Of a stretch of DNA of 49,875 bases, positions 19,555-26,656 are shown one piece after another. The stretch lies in the NCBI GenBank assembly GCA_905234265.1, contig CAJOHJ010000004.1, positions 1-49,875 of the forward strand. Direction: 5' to 3'. The notes under the pieces were generated by a model that was given only the letters and a program-made list of their open reading frames with translations, did not search any database and had not been told where the DNA came from. Every line of letters begins with the position of its first letter. Positions within the stretch are counted from its first letter, which is position 1. A program made the position numbers and the translations under genes. Source of the stretch: an uncultured Prevotella sp. Its GTDB lineage: Bacteria > Bacteroidota > Bacteroidia > Bacteroidales > Bacteroidaceae.

Positions 19555-19656
19555 TCGTTGCAATGTTTTCGGCAACGAATTTACAAAGATTCTCCCAAAC
19601 TGCCAAATTTTGAAGCCGAAAAGCAGAAAAAAATATGCATTCTCTGCCGTGGCAGC

Positions 19657-19684
19657 TAAAAAAAACGGCCGTCAGGCCGATTTT
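19657..19684 (-). terminator. Terminator of rpsU
   Basis: On the minus strand CGGCC-TGAC-GGCCG is followed by eight T, 15 bases after the rpsU stop. Confidence 0.88.
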
Positions 19685-19693
19685 CCGAGTTCC

Positions 19694-19885
19694 TTACTCT
19701 TCGTTAGCACGTATCTTCTGAACGTAAATAGCGTGTTCCATCTTCAGGCGCTTCAGAACAGAGGGCTTGTCGAACTGCTGACGAGAGCGGAGTTCCTTCA
19801 CTACGCCTGTCTTCTCAAACTTTCTCTTAAACTTCTTGAGGGCCTTCTCGATGTTCTCGCCTTCCTTTACTGGTACAATAATCAT
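19694..19885 (-). CDS. rpsU: 30S ribosomal protein S21
   Basis: S21 binds near the anti-Shine-Dalgarno region on the 30S platform. The ATG at 19885 gives 63 residues starting MIIVPVKEGENIEKALKKF, which matches the family; an in-frame ATG at 19969 would lie inside the promoter. The C-terminal part is Arg/Lys-rich. It is monocistronic: its own promoter (19967-19998) and terminator (19657-19684) flank it. Confidence 0.96.
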   Translation of the reverse strand: MIIVPVKEGENIEKALKKFKRKFEKTGVVKELRSRQQFDKPSVLKRLKMEHAIYVQKIRANEE

Positions 19886-19966
19886 GTTGCTTTTTCTGTT
19901 TAAATTTAAATTGTTGTTGTTCTTCAGTTTACGTGCTTTTGGGCATAGTGCCAACGAAAGCGGATG

Positions 19967-19998
19967 CAAAGTTACGACATTTCCTTAATTCCAACAAA
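19967..19998 (-). promoter_or_regulatory. Promoter of rpsU
   Basis: TTTG (19998-19995), 20 bases, TAACTTTG (19974-19967) on the minus strand. The sequence after the box, GCATCCGCTTTCGTTGG, shares its first 12 bases with the start of the tRNA-tuf operon. Confidence 0.85.
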
Positions 19999-20097
19999 TT
20001 TTTTCGCATTTTTTTGCCTTTCCGCTGCTATTTTCGCTGTTTTTCCTGCCGGCTTATACGGTAAAGGAAAATAGGGAAGAAGGCTTAACGCACAAGA

Positions 20098-21543
20098 CTA
20101 CTGGCTTACCTTGTATTCCAGGCACGACAGATATGACCTCCCTTTCAGCTGCACGTAGAGGGCCAGCGTCCCAGTGCGCTGTGGAGTCACCTCAATCTTA
20201 TAGACACCGTCCTCTTCAGTGAAGTCCTTGTACCAGCTGCCTTCGTTGATGACTGCCCAGGCAGTTCCCGACTGCGGCCGGAATGCAAAGGTATAAGTCT
20301 CGCCTATCTTCAGGCTTTCGTTCATTGGCACTTCAATAATCTGCAGGCGCTGTCCTTCATTGTAATATATCGTCGGCAAGGCTTTGACGTGTTGTTTCCT
20401 GACAACCCCCAGCAGCCGGCGGCCGTCCACGCCGGCAAGCTGCCATCCCTGCGCATCCAGGTTCTTGACATGCTTAGCGTCCGGCACGCACAGAGGATAT
20501 AGCCGCTCCACCTTTGCCCAGTCCGCCTCCGTCGGAGGTTCTATGCCGTACAACAGGACATTGTCCCAGTAGTTGGCAACGGTCTTGCTCTTCAGGCTGA
20601 GGGTAAGCTGTCCCGTGTCGCGGACCATGAATTCCGTCGAATACACGCCGTCGCCCTCCTGTTTCCATTCTCGGCCCATGCAGCGTTCGCCCTTGTTCAT
20701 AAGGGCAAACTCCCTGTCCGCCTTCATCCTTATACGGAACGTGTACGTTTCTCCGACTTTCAGCGACTTACGCAGCGGAATATCCACTGCTTCAAAATCT
20801 CCCTCACCGCGGTTGTAGAACTGCGGAAGTTCCAACGTATTGTCTCTTGCCTTTGCATACAATTCACAGACATCCAGACCGTACGTCCGCCACAGCGGAT
20901 TTGCCGGCGTAAGCGCCCGAAACTCGTCCATCGTCATCAGCGGCGTAACCATCTGGTAGACGCTGTTGTCGGGAAAATGACTCAGAATCAGCCATTCCGG
21001 CTCCACGTTAAACCATGTCCAGATGTTGTCGTTGCGCACGAACTTGTGGTCGTTCACGATGCCTGCGCCCCATGTAGGGTCAAGGAAGATGCCTCTGTCC
21101 TTGCTGGTGTAGGCGAACAGCCACATGTGGCCGGCACTGGAAATGAACCCCACATGGTTCTTGGAATATCCCCCAACCAACTCCACGCGCACTCCCACAG
21201 CCTTGGCCAGCTGATAGAACAGTTCACAATAGCCCTGGCACACCCCTTTGCGTTCCTGCAGGCAGCTGTCGGCACGGTAGATGCTATATGTGGTGTCATA
21301 GTCTATATTCTCGCACACCCATTGATAGATAGCCCTTATGCGCTGATAGTCGTCGGCGCATCCAGAGGTAATCTTCTGTGCCATGGGTGTCCAGTCTGTA
21401 TAGCTTGTGTAGATGTGTACGTTAGGATCGTCGGTATACTCCTTATAGTAATCCACATAGTCTGTCGCACCGACGGAAATGGCCGACAGCAGCAGGACCA
21501 TCAGGCCCGCCACGCGGCGTATTTTAAGACAAGAGATGCTCAT
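20098..21543 (-). CDS. Secreted transglutaminase-like protein
   Basis: The start at 21543 gives 481 residues with a signal peptide (about 1-27, hydrophobic VAGLMVLLLSAISVGA). An in-frame ATG 22 codons upstream lies in the promoter region. A transglutaminase-like domain spans about residues 60-165. It has a probable triad of Cys102 (in KGVCQGYC), His139 (in AGHMWLFAY) and Asp155 (in FLDPTWG). Such domains act as cysteine proteases or amidases more often than as true transglutaminases. Two related beta-rich modules follow, each beginning with KSLKVGETYTFRIR or ESLKIGETYTFAFR, so the C-terminal half arose by duplication. The substrate is unknown; extracellular or periplasmic protein or peptide processing is inferred. 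A TATTTTTG box lies at 21576-21583 (minus). Confidence 0.85.
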   Translation of the reverse strand: MSISCLKIRRVAGLMVLLLSAISVGATDYVDYYKEYTDDPNVHIYTSYTDWTPMAQKITSGCADDYQRIRAIYQWVCENIDYDTTYSIYRADSCLQERKGVCQGYCELFYQLAKAVGVRVELVGGYSKNHVGFISSAGHMWLFAYTSKDRGIFLDPTWGAGIVNDHKFVRNDNIWTWFNVEPEWLILSHFPDNSVYQMVTPLMTMDEFRALTPANPLWRTYGLDVCELYAKARDNTLELPQFYNRGEGDFEAVDIPLRKSLKVGETYTFRIRMKADREFALMNKGERCMGREWKQEGDGVYSTEFMVRDTGQLTLSLKSKTVANYWDNVLLYGIEPPTEADWAKVERLYPLCVPDAKHVKNLDAQGWQLAGVDGRRLLGVVRKQHVKALPTIYYNEGQRLQIIEVPMNESLKIGETYTFAFRPQSGTAWAVINEGSWYKDFTEEDGVYKIEVTPQRTGTLALYVQLKGRSYLSCLEYKVSQ

Positions 21544-21575
21544 GAGCGCAAAAACAAGGTTATCGGTTATTGGTG

Positions 21576-21583
21576 CAAAAATA
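21576..21583 (-). promoter_or_regulatory. Probable -7 box for the transglutaminase-like gene
   Basis: TATTTTTG on the minus strand, 33 bases upstream of the chosen start. No clear TTTG at the right distance was found, so this is a half-site call. Confidence 0.5.
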
Positions 21584-21637
21584 GCAATTATTCCAGAATA
21601 AGCGAACAAAAGAGAGGATTTTTTATTTATTAATTAA

Positions 21638-21666
21638 TTGTTATTCAAAATAATATCGTACCTTTG
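21638..21666 (+). promoter_or_regulatory. Promoter of the Phd/RelE-type module
   Basis: TTG (21638-21640), 18 bases, TACCTTTG (21659-21666). The spacer is one base short of the usual range. The antitoxin start follows 26 bases after the box. Confidence 0.7.
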
Positions 21667-21692
21667 CAACGAAACTTAATACATTTTGCCAA

Positions 21693-21968
21693 ATGACTAT
21701 TGTGAGTACAAGAGAGTTTCGAGCCAATCAGACCAAATATCTTGGACTGGTAGACCGTGGCGAACACGTTGTCCTGCGTTCTCGCCGTGGCAGCTACCGC
21801 CTTCTGCCCGTTGAGGAAGCAGACGAGAAAGAAGAGTCCAAGCGCGATGTTACGGCAGAAGTATGTCGTGGGTTAAAAGAGTGGAAAAAATATTTAGACA
21901 CGGGGGAGACAGACTATTTCCGGCCTGCTGAAGAATTACTTTATGAGCTACAGAATTCAGACAGGTAA
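21693..21968 (+). CDS. Type II antitoxin, Phd/YefM family
   Basis: The 91-residue protein starts MTIVSTREFRANQTKYLGLV, the DNA-binding fold of Phd/YefM antitoxins, which repress their own promoter. RGEHVVLRSRRGSYRLLPV completes that domain. The charged C-terminal region (about residues 45-91) is the expected toxin-binding part. Its last nine codons overlap the start of the toxin gene by 26 bases, so the pair is translationally coupled. Antitoxin-first order is normal for this family. Confidence 0.9.
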   Translation: MTIVSTREFRANQTKYLGLVDRGEHVVLRSRRGSYRLLPVEEADEKEESKRDVTAEVCRGLKEWKKYLDTGETDYFRPAEELLYELQNSDR

Positions 21969-22287
21969 AGACTTTGACATCTCTTTCAAGCGTCTCTCCA
22001 AACGCTATCGCAGTCTGCCTACAGATTTCAAGAATTTTATAGACGGCCTTCAAGCAAATCCTTTTCAAGGAGCAGAACTCTATCCTGGCATACGCAAGAT
22101 TCGAATGTCCATCACATACAAAGGGCGTGGCAAGGCTGGCAGCGCGCGTGTCATCACAGCCAATGCCATTATTGCCGAGCATGAGGGTCGCATAGCTTTG
22201 CTGACCATTTACGACAAAGCCGACTATGCTACCGTCGACGTGAAAGTCATCAAACAGATGGCACACGATCTCGGTTTTGATGTTTAA
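21943..22287 (+). CDS. Type II toxin, RelE/ParE superfamily
   Basis: The 114-residue basic protein has the RelE/ParE fold pattern: FDISFKRLSKRYRSLP helices, then strands IRKIRMSIT, ARVITANAII and IALLTIYDKADY. The family includes ribosome-dependent mRNases (RelE, YoeB) and gyrase inhibitors (ParE). The YDKADY ending resembles RelE-type members common in Bacteroidetes, but the exact target cannot be read from sequence. It is encoded 26 bases inside the antitoxin gene. Downstream is a palindromic repeat cluster (22375-22485) likely to end transcription. Confidence 0.85.
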   Translation: MSYRIQTGKDFDISFKRLSKRYRSLPTDFKNFIDGLQANPFQGAELYPGIRKIRMSITYKGRGKAGSARVITANAIIAEHEGRIALLTIYDKADYATVDVKVIKQMAHDLGFDV

Positions 22288-22374
22288 CACTCCTATTTCC
22301 TACTGTTTCTATTTCAGTTCCATTGTTCAATAGAAGACAATCGTAGCTTGAAGAGATAAAATTACTGCATAACA

Positions 22375-22485
22375 GAAAAAATTATCTCTGCAAGATATTT
22401 TCGTAACATGCAGAGATAATTTCGTAAGTCATTGAGATAATTTTGTATCTCACAGAGATAATTTTGTAACTCGCAGAGATAAATC
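22375..22485. repeat. Dispersed 21-bp palindromic repeat, locus 2
   Basis: A perfect 12-bp stem, ATTATCTCTGCA (22381-22392) with TGCAGAGATAAT (22409-22420), is followed by 21-bp units at 22414, 22435 and 22456 of consensus AGATAATTTYGTAANTCNYAG. The cluster lies between the convergent toxin gene and zinc-ribbon gene. The same sequences occur at 4800-4895 and 35291-35397. Confidence 0.88.
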
Positions 22486-22696
22486 AGCGGGGCATGGTCA
22501 GACGGCCGTAGAAGGCTTCGGCACGCCGCCGCTCCAGCCACCGGTAGCGCGCAGCCTTGGTGTGCAACAGGTAGTGGCAGCGGCGGCAGATGCCGCGGCG
22601 ATGGCCGTTGGGATATTGCTCGTAGTCGGCGAGGGGCAGCTCGCTGCCGCAGTTGCGGCAGACACGGGTGCCGGCCGGGGTGTCTGTGCTGTTCAT
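22484..22696 (-). CDS. Small zinc-ribbon protein
   Basis: This 70-residue protein has two CxxC knuckles, CRNC at 13-16 and CRRC at 37-40, spaced as in a zinc ribbon. A very basic C-terminal helix follows (YRWLERRRAEAFYGRL). The start overlaps the stop of the M15 peptidase gene (ATGA), so the two are translationally coupled. Such fingers are common in phage and element genes and usually bind nucleic acid, but no specific family is recognised. It ends inside the repeat cluster at 22484. Confidence 0.75.
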   Translation of the reverse strand: MNSTDTPAGTRVCRNCGSELPLADYEQYPNGHRRGICRRCHYLLHTKAARYRWLERRRAEAFYGRLTMPR

Positions 22697-23133
22697 ACGC
22701 GGTAATTGGGGAAATGCTGGTTTCTGTTTTCTGCCGGGTTCAGGCACGACGAGACGTGTATCCACATGGCTCCTGCGCGGTTGTATTCGAAGAGCAGCTG
22801 GTCGATGTCCTTCAGCGTGCAGAGGAATCTGTAGTAGGCGCGTCCCGTGGCGAGGTCGGGGATGCGTATGTCGGCAGCCTCTCCGCTGAGGTGCTTGGAC
22901 GCCCCCACCCCATGCACGGCGGCATTGACGCGCGGAGAGCGGAAGCCGCTGTTTATCAGGATGGGGCCGAACTTCTGGCGCAGCGGCTCCAGCACCGTGC
23001 GGCAGAGGTTTTCCAAGGCTGCTGTCTGCAGAGCGTTTGGCGTGTTGTCTACGTGGTGTGCCTCTGCCCATGCGGAGTGTGTCATCTCGCGGAGCGAGAA
23101 GTGTGGTGTCAGTTGGATGTCTTTCTTTGTCAT
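22693..23133 (-). CDS. Peptidase M15 family protein (endolysin-like)
   Basis: The 146-residue single-domain protein belongs to the zinc D-Ala-D-Ala peptidase M15 family. Probable zinc ligands are H81 (SKHLSGEAAD), D88 and H126 (WIHVS). The INSGFRSPRVNAAVHG segment is typical. There is no signal peptide, so it would need a holin, lysis or another export route to reach peptidoglycan, as phage endolysins do. It is followed by an overlapping zinc-ribbon gene and preceded by a UmuD-like gene. The group looks like a remnant of a prophage or conjugative element. A TAACTTTG box at 23196-23203 may drive it. Confidence 0.87.
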   Translation of the reverse strand: MTKKDIQLTPHFSLREMTHSAWAEAHHVDNTPNALQTAALENLCRTVLEPLRQKFGPILINSGFRSPRVNAAVHGVGASKHLSGEAADIRIPDLATGRAYYRFLCTLKDIDQLLFEYNRAGAMWIHVSSCLNPAENRNQHFPNYRV

Positions 23134-23195
23134 AGTTGTTGTGCTTAATGTTCTTATTGTTTAGAGAATTGTCACGGTTACCGGTTTCCGTGCTG

Positions 23196-23203
23196 CAAAG
23201 TTA
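23196..23203 (-). promoter_or_regulatory. Possible -7 box for the M15 peptidase gene
   Basis: TAACTTTG on the minus strand, 62 bases upstream of the M15 start. No good -33 element is visible. Confidence 0.45.
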
Positions 23204-23379
23204 TGGCAAAGAGAAGCCCCGGCAGGCCTGTCGGTCCGTCGGGGCGCAGTTGGAGTGAGTTTCGGCGGCAGTTTTGCCATCCGCACATTCCAATGGGCAG
23301 TGTTTTCCTTTGACGAAGGGAGAAACGGGGAGAGTGCCGGGAGAGTCTTCCCTGCTGCATGCATGCACGCAAGGGGCTG

Positions 23380-24279
23380 TCAGCGGCCCATTGCCACGAG
23401 CGTCTTGCGGGCTATGCTGAGGTATTCTTCGAAGCGTGTGCCGCTGACGGGTGCGTTGGCTGCGTTCCACAGTGCCACCGGCTTCGAGAAGCTCTGGACG
23501 GCCATGCGCTGCAGCTCCTTGACGGTTGGCAGATGGCCATGGGCAGGAAGCACGCTGCGCACCCGCAGGCAGAAGGTGCGGCTGTTGGCGGCCGCCGGCA
23601 CCTGCATGTCCTTCATGGCGCGCATGACGGCATACCACTGTCTGGCAAGCACTATCTCCGGGCCTACGGCACGCAGCACGTCGTCCACCTGCGCCTCCGT
23701 CAGCGGCTGGCGTGCGGTCATGTCCTGCTTGGTGCGGCGTATGGCTCGCAGGCAGTCGCGTGCAGGAGTGCGCGGCGTGTTCTTCTCGATGCCTGTCACA
23801 CAGCCCAGGATGCGCACGTCCATGTCGGCCGTGAGCAGTATGGCGTGGTAGTTGTCGTTGCGCGGCACGAGCCAGTGCTGCCCGTCCTCGTCGGTGAAGA
23901 GCGTCTTGACGGTACACTCGCCGTCGATGCATGCCAGCACATTGTCGCCGTCGCGCGGCTCCATGCCGAAAGCCACGCGCAGGCGGTCGCCGTCTTCGTA
24001 GCCGGCATCAATCATTGAGTTGCCCATGACGGGTATGAACATTTCCGGATAGCTGCCCACGAGCGTCTTCGGCAGGAGGACGTAGTCGGCAGGACTGTTT
24101 CCCGGCTCTGCAGGCATGCCGCAGCGCACGGGGCAACTGCTCAGCGGCACTCTCGTGTCGCACACCATCGGGCGCAGGCCTGAACGCTCCAGGAGGCGGA
24201 TGGCTGACGGCAGTGTGGATTGATAATAGTTGTGTGTCATTGTCGGTGGAAAAATGAAATTAGTCAGTGTGTTAAACAT
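23380..24279 (-). CDS. UmuD-like S24 peptidase with C-terminal extension
   Basis: Residues about 50-165 match UmuD/LexA self-cleaving peptidases. There is a Cys-Gly cleavage site at 53-54 followed by SPADYV, which resembles the UmuD site. The catalytic Ser88 lies in GNSMIDAGYEDGD and Lys125 in GECTVKTL, a 37-residue spacing equal to that of UmuD and LexA. There is no N-terminal DNA-binding helix-turn-helix, so it is not a LexA repressor. Residues about 168-299 form an extra, mostly helical domain that is not recognised. No umuC-type polymerase gene is adjacent. The ATG at 24279 (299 residues) lies about 20 bases after a TACCTTTG box; an ATG at 24240 (286 residues) is an alternative. A role in SOS mutagenesis or prophage control is inference. 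Confidence 0.85.
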   Translation of the reverse strand: MFNTLTNFIFPPTMTHNYYQSTLPSAIRLLERSGLRPMVCDTRVPLSSCPVRCGMPAEPGNSPADYVLLPKTLVGSYPEMFIPVMGNSMIDAGYEDGDRLRVAFGMEPRDGDNVLACIDGECTVKTLFTDEDGQHWLVPRNDNYHAILLTADMDVRILGCVTGIEKNTPRTPARDCLRAIRRTKQDMTARQPLTEAQVDDVLRAVGPEIVLARQWYAVMRAMKDMQVPAAANSRTFCLRVRSVLPAHGHLPTVKELQRMAVQSFSKPVALWNAANAPVSGTRFEEYLSIARKTLVAMGR

Positions 24280-24298
24280 AGATGTCGGAATTTTCGGG

Positions 24299-24306
24299 CA
24301 AAGGTA
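24299..24306 (-). promoter_or_regulatory. Probable -7 box for the UmuD-like gene
   Basis: TACCTTTG on the minus strand, directly after the terminator hairpin of the flippase gene and about 20 bases upstream of the first start codon. No LexA-type operator was recognised. Confidence 0.6.
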
Positions 24307-24338
24307 AAAGCCGCCTGTCCCAAACTTCGGGACAGGCG
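24305..24338 (-). terminator. Terminator of the flippase gene
   Basis: CGCCTGTCCC and GGGACAGGCG form a perfect 10-bp stem over a seven-base loop (24312-24338). A GGCTTTTA tail follows on the minus strand. It is 23 bases after the flippase stop. Confidence 0.8.
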
Positions 24339-24361
24339 ACAGTAATATTTCTTAAAAAATT

Positions 24362-25807
24362 CTAATTACCCTGGGCCTTCCGCTTCAGCAGGAAGTCAAC
24401 GCTCTCGCGGAAAGTCACCACGTTCAGCAGGCGCATGGCGGCAATGTAGAGCGCGGCGGCAGTAGCTATGTGGATGGCCAGCCGCAGCCAGAGACTGTCC
24501 GTCCAGCTGGCGGCAAAGGCGGCCACCACCATCGATGCGGCGGCAACAGCAGCAAAGGGCAGCGTGTCGGCAGCGGCATGCAGCAGGCTGATGGGCGTGA
24601 TGCGCCGCAGGGCCATGTGCCAGCAGACGGTGAACGCGACGAGGAACATGGAGTATGCCCACACCATAGCCTCGATGCCCAGCGATGCGAACGCGAGGGT
24701 GACGGCGGTGCCGACAACTATCTGCAGCGTGATGCAGACAAGGTTGATGCCGCTGCGCCCACGGCTGATGACGAAGTTCTGGTAGAGGATGTGCAGCGGC
24801 GCAAACGCTCCGCCGATGCACAGCACGCCCAGCAGCCCGGCGGCACGCTCCCAGTGGGGGCCGATGGTGAGCATTATAAACTCATGGGATATCAGCGAGA
24901 AGCCGAACATCAGCGGAAAGCTGACGAACGACGTGAAGCGGAGCATCTTCCTGAACACACGCTCCTGGCGGCCGGCCTCGCCGACGGCATTGGCAAGCAC
25001 GGGCTGGGCTACCTGCGACATAGTGTTGGAAACAAAGGCCGACCCCATGGTGTTCCACTTGTTGGCCTGCCCCCAGAGGCCTACACTGCTGACGGGCAGC
25101 AGCTTGCCGAAGATAAAGGTCAGCAGGTGCTGGCTGAGAATGGTGAGCATGTTGGTAAGCAGCAGCTTCGACGAGAAGCGGAACATGCTGCGGATGGGGC
25201 GGAAGCTGACGGGCAGCGTGGGACACCAGCGCGTGAACCAGTAGCGCAGGGTGCTGCCAAGGGTGATGAACGACAGCTGCTGCCAGACAAGGCTCCAGTA
25301 GCCATATCCACCCAAGGCCAAAGCCACGCCCAGACAGCCAGAAAGGAACAGGGCTATGACGGAACTGACGGCCTGCTCGCGGTTGCGCAGCTCTATCCAC
25401 AGCTTCGCACTCGGCACTATGCCTGCCGCCGACAGGGGAATGGCCAGAAAGGCCACACGCGACAGGTCGGTGAGCAGGGGCTGCCGGAAAAACTGTGCTA
25501 TCAGGGGGGACGCGAAGAACAGCAGCACGTAGATGCTGCCGCCGACGAGCAGGTTGAACCATGCCACGGCATTATAGTCCTCACGGGTGGGAGTCTTCAG
25601 ATTGGCCAGTGCCTGCGAGAAGCCTGCAGACTGCAGGCAGCCTGCAAGGGCGGTGAAGATGGTTATCAGGGCTACAAGGCCGTAGTCCTCGGTGGTGAGC
25701 AGGCGGCCAAGGAAAATACCGAACACAAGGTTCAGCAGCTGCGTGGCACCGCTGTTCAGCGCACCCCAGGCAATACCCTTGGCGGTCTTGTTCTTCAGAT
25801 TTTCCAT
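24362..25807 (-). CDS. Polysaccharide flippase, Wzx/MOP superfamily
   Basis: This 481-residue integral membrane protein has about 12-14 predicted hydrophobic segments. Its N-terminus (KTAKGIAWGALNSGATQLLN) and the LTTEDYGLVALITIF segment are typical of Wzx-like lipid-linked oligosaccharide flippases. These move undecaprenyl-linked sugar units across the inner membrane for capsule, O-antigen or exopolysaccharide assembly. The ATG at 25807 is chosen. An in-frame ATG at 25966 lies in the divergent upp gene and upstream of the promoter box at 25819-25826. It stands alone without glycosyltransferase neighbours, which is unusual for a capsule locus. Confidence 0.9.
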   Translation of the reverse strand: MENLKNKTAKGIAWGALNSGATQLLNLVFGIFLGRLLTTEDYGLVALITIFTALAGCLQSAGFSQALANLKTPTREDYNAVAWFNLLVGGSIYVLLFFASPLIAQFFRQPLLTDLSRVAFLAIPLSAAGIVPSAKLWIELRNREQAVSSVIALFLSGCLGVALALGGYGYWSLVWQQLSFITLGSTLRYWFTRWCPTLPVSFRPIRSMFRFSSKLLLTNMLTILSQHLLTFIFGKLLPVSSVGLWGQANKWNTMGSAFVSNTMSQVAQPVLANAVGEAGRQERVFRKMLRFTSFVSFPLMFGFSLISHEFIMLTIGPHWERAAGLLGVLCIGGAFAPLHILYQNFVISRGRSGINLVCITLQIVVGTAVTLAFASLGIEAMVWAYSMFLVAFTVCWHMALRRITPISLLHAAADTLPFAAVAAASMVVAAFAASWTDSLWLRLAIHIATAAALYIAAMRLLNVVTFRESVDFLLKRKAQGN

Positions 25808-25818
25808 AGATACAACTG

Positions 25819-25826
25819 CAAAAGTA
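25819..25826 (-). promoter_or_regulatory. Probable -7 box for the flippase gene
   Basis: TACTTTTG on the minus strand, 11 bases upstream of the ATG at 25807. It implies a very short leader and excludes the upstream start at 25966. Confidence 0.6.
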
Positions 25827-25912
25827 CTGCTTTCAGCAGCAAGCGTAAAATTTTCAGCAAAAAAAAAACTTAAATTCTCGGCGATTATTAGTGGTGTTAT
25901 ATCTTTTTTCCA

Positions 25913-25935
25913 TATATTTGCTGAGTAAAACTCAG
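25913..25935 (+). promoter_or_regulatory. upp promoter box and 5' hairpin
   Basis: TATATTTG (25913-25920) is followed immediately by CTGAGT-AAA-ACTCAG (25921-25935), a perfect 6-bp stem at or near the 5' end of the transcript. A 5' hairpin of this kind often protects mRNA from decay. A regulatory role is not shown. Confidence 0.65.
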
Positions 25936-25954
25936 CGAACCTAAAACAAAAGCA

Positions 25955-26611
25955 ATGACTATACACAATTTTGCCGACGAGAACAGCGTCATCTCACAGT
26001 ATATGTCGGAACTGCGCGACAAGAACTACCAGAAAAACCGCCTGCTGTTCCGCCACAACATCAAGCGCATTGCCGAGATGATGGCCTACGAACTCTCAAA
26101 GACGCTTGACTACAAGCCCAAGACCATCACTACACCGCTGGGAAGCACCGACATACTGCTGCCCACGGACAACATGCTCATTGCCACCGTGCTGAGAGCC
26201 GGACTGCCATTCCACGAGGGCTTCCTGAGCGTCTTCGACCGCGCAGACAACGCCTTCGTGTCGGCATACCGCATGTACACCAACCGCGAACACACTGAAG
26301 TAGGCGTACACACGGAATACATGGCCTCGCCGTCGGCAAAGGGAAAGACACTGGTAATCGTTGACCCTATGCTGGCCACCGGCGGCTCCATGGCGGCAAG
26401 CATAGAGGCGCTGACAAAGACCGGCAAGCCGCGCAAGATACACATCTGCTGCGTGATAGCAGCTCCCGAAGGGCTGGAAGTCGTCAAGCAGACCCTGCCC
26501 GACGATGCAACAATCTGGTGCGCAGCCATCGACCCGGGAATGAACGAACAGAAATACATCGTCCCAGGCTTCGGAGACTGCGGCGACTTATGCTATGGCG
26601 AAAAACTGTGA
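25955..26611 (+). CDS. upp: Uracil phosphoribosyltransferase
   Basis: Upp converts uracil and PRPP to UMP in pyrimidine salvage. The 218-residue protein carries the PRPP-binding signature VDPMLATGGSMAAS and the uracil-binding C-terminal segment (AAIDPGMNEQKYIVPGFGDCGD). A flexible DRADNAFVSAYR-type loop replaces the usual RDE-type loop, as in other Bacteroidetes copies. It is divergent from the flippase gene and is followed 45 bases later by a sugar permease gene that may be co-transcribed. Confidence 0.94.
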   Translation: MTIHNFADENSVISQYMSELRDKNYQKNRLLFRHNIKRIAEMMAYELSKTLDYKPKTITTPLGSTDILLPTDNMLIATVLRAGLPFHEGFLSVFDRADNAFVSAYRMYTNREHTEVGVHTEYMASPSAKGKTLVIVDPMLATGGSMAASIEALTKTGKPRKIHICCVIAAPEGLEVVKQTLPDDATIWCAAIDPGMNEQKYIVPGFGDCGDLCYGEKL

Positions 26612-26656
26612 AGCCTTAGGACAACAATGTCAAACGAGAAAAATGAACCGTAAACT

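Noticed and set aside
23215..23244. Terminator between the UmuD-like and M15 genes
   Set aside because: GCCCCG/CGGGGC can pair, but the loop is long and no T-run follows; the stem is also far from the UmuD-like stop.
24470..25873. Plus-strand frame of 467 codons opposite the flippase gene
   Set aside because: It is antisense to a clear membrane protein; the translation is Gln/Glu/His-rich low complexity caused by the GC-skewed codons of the real gene.
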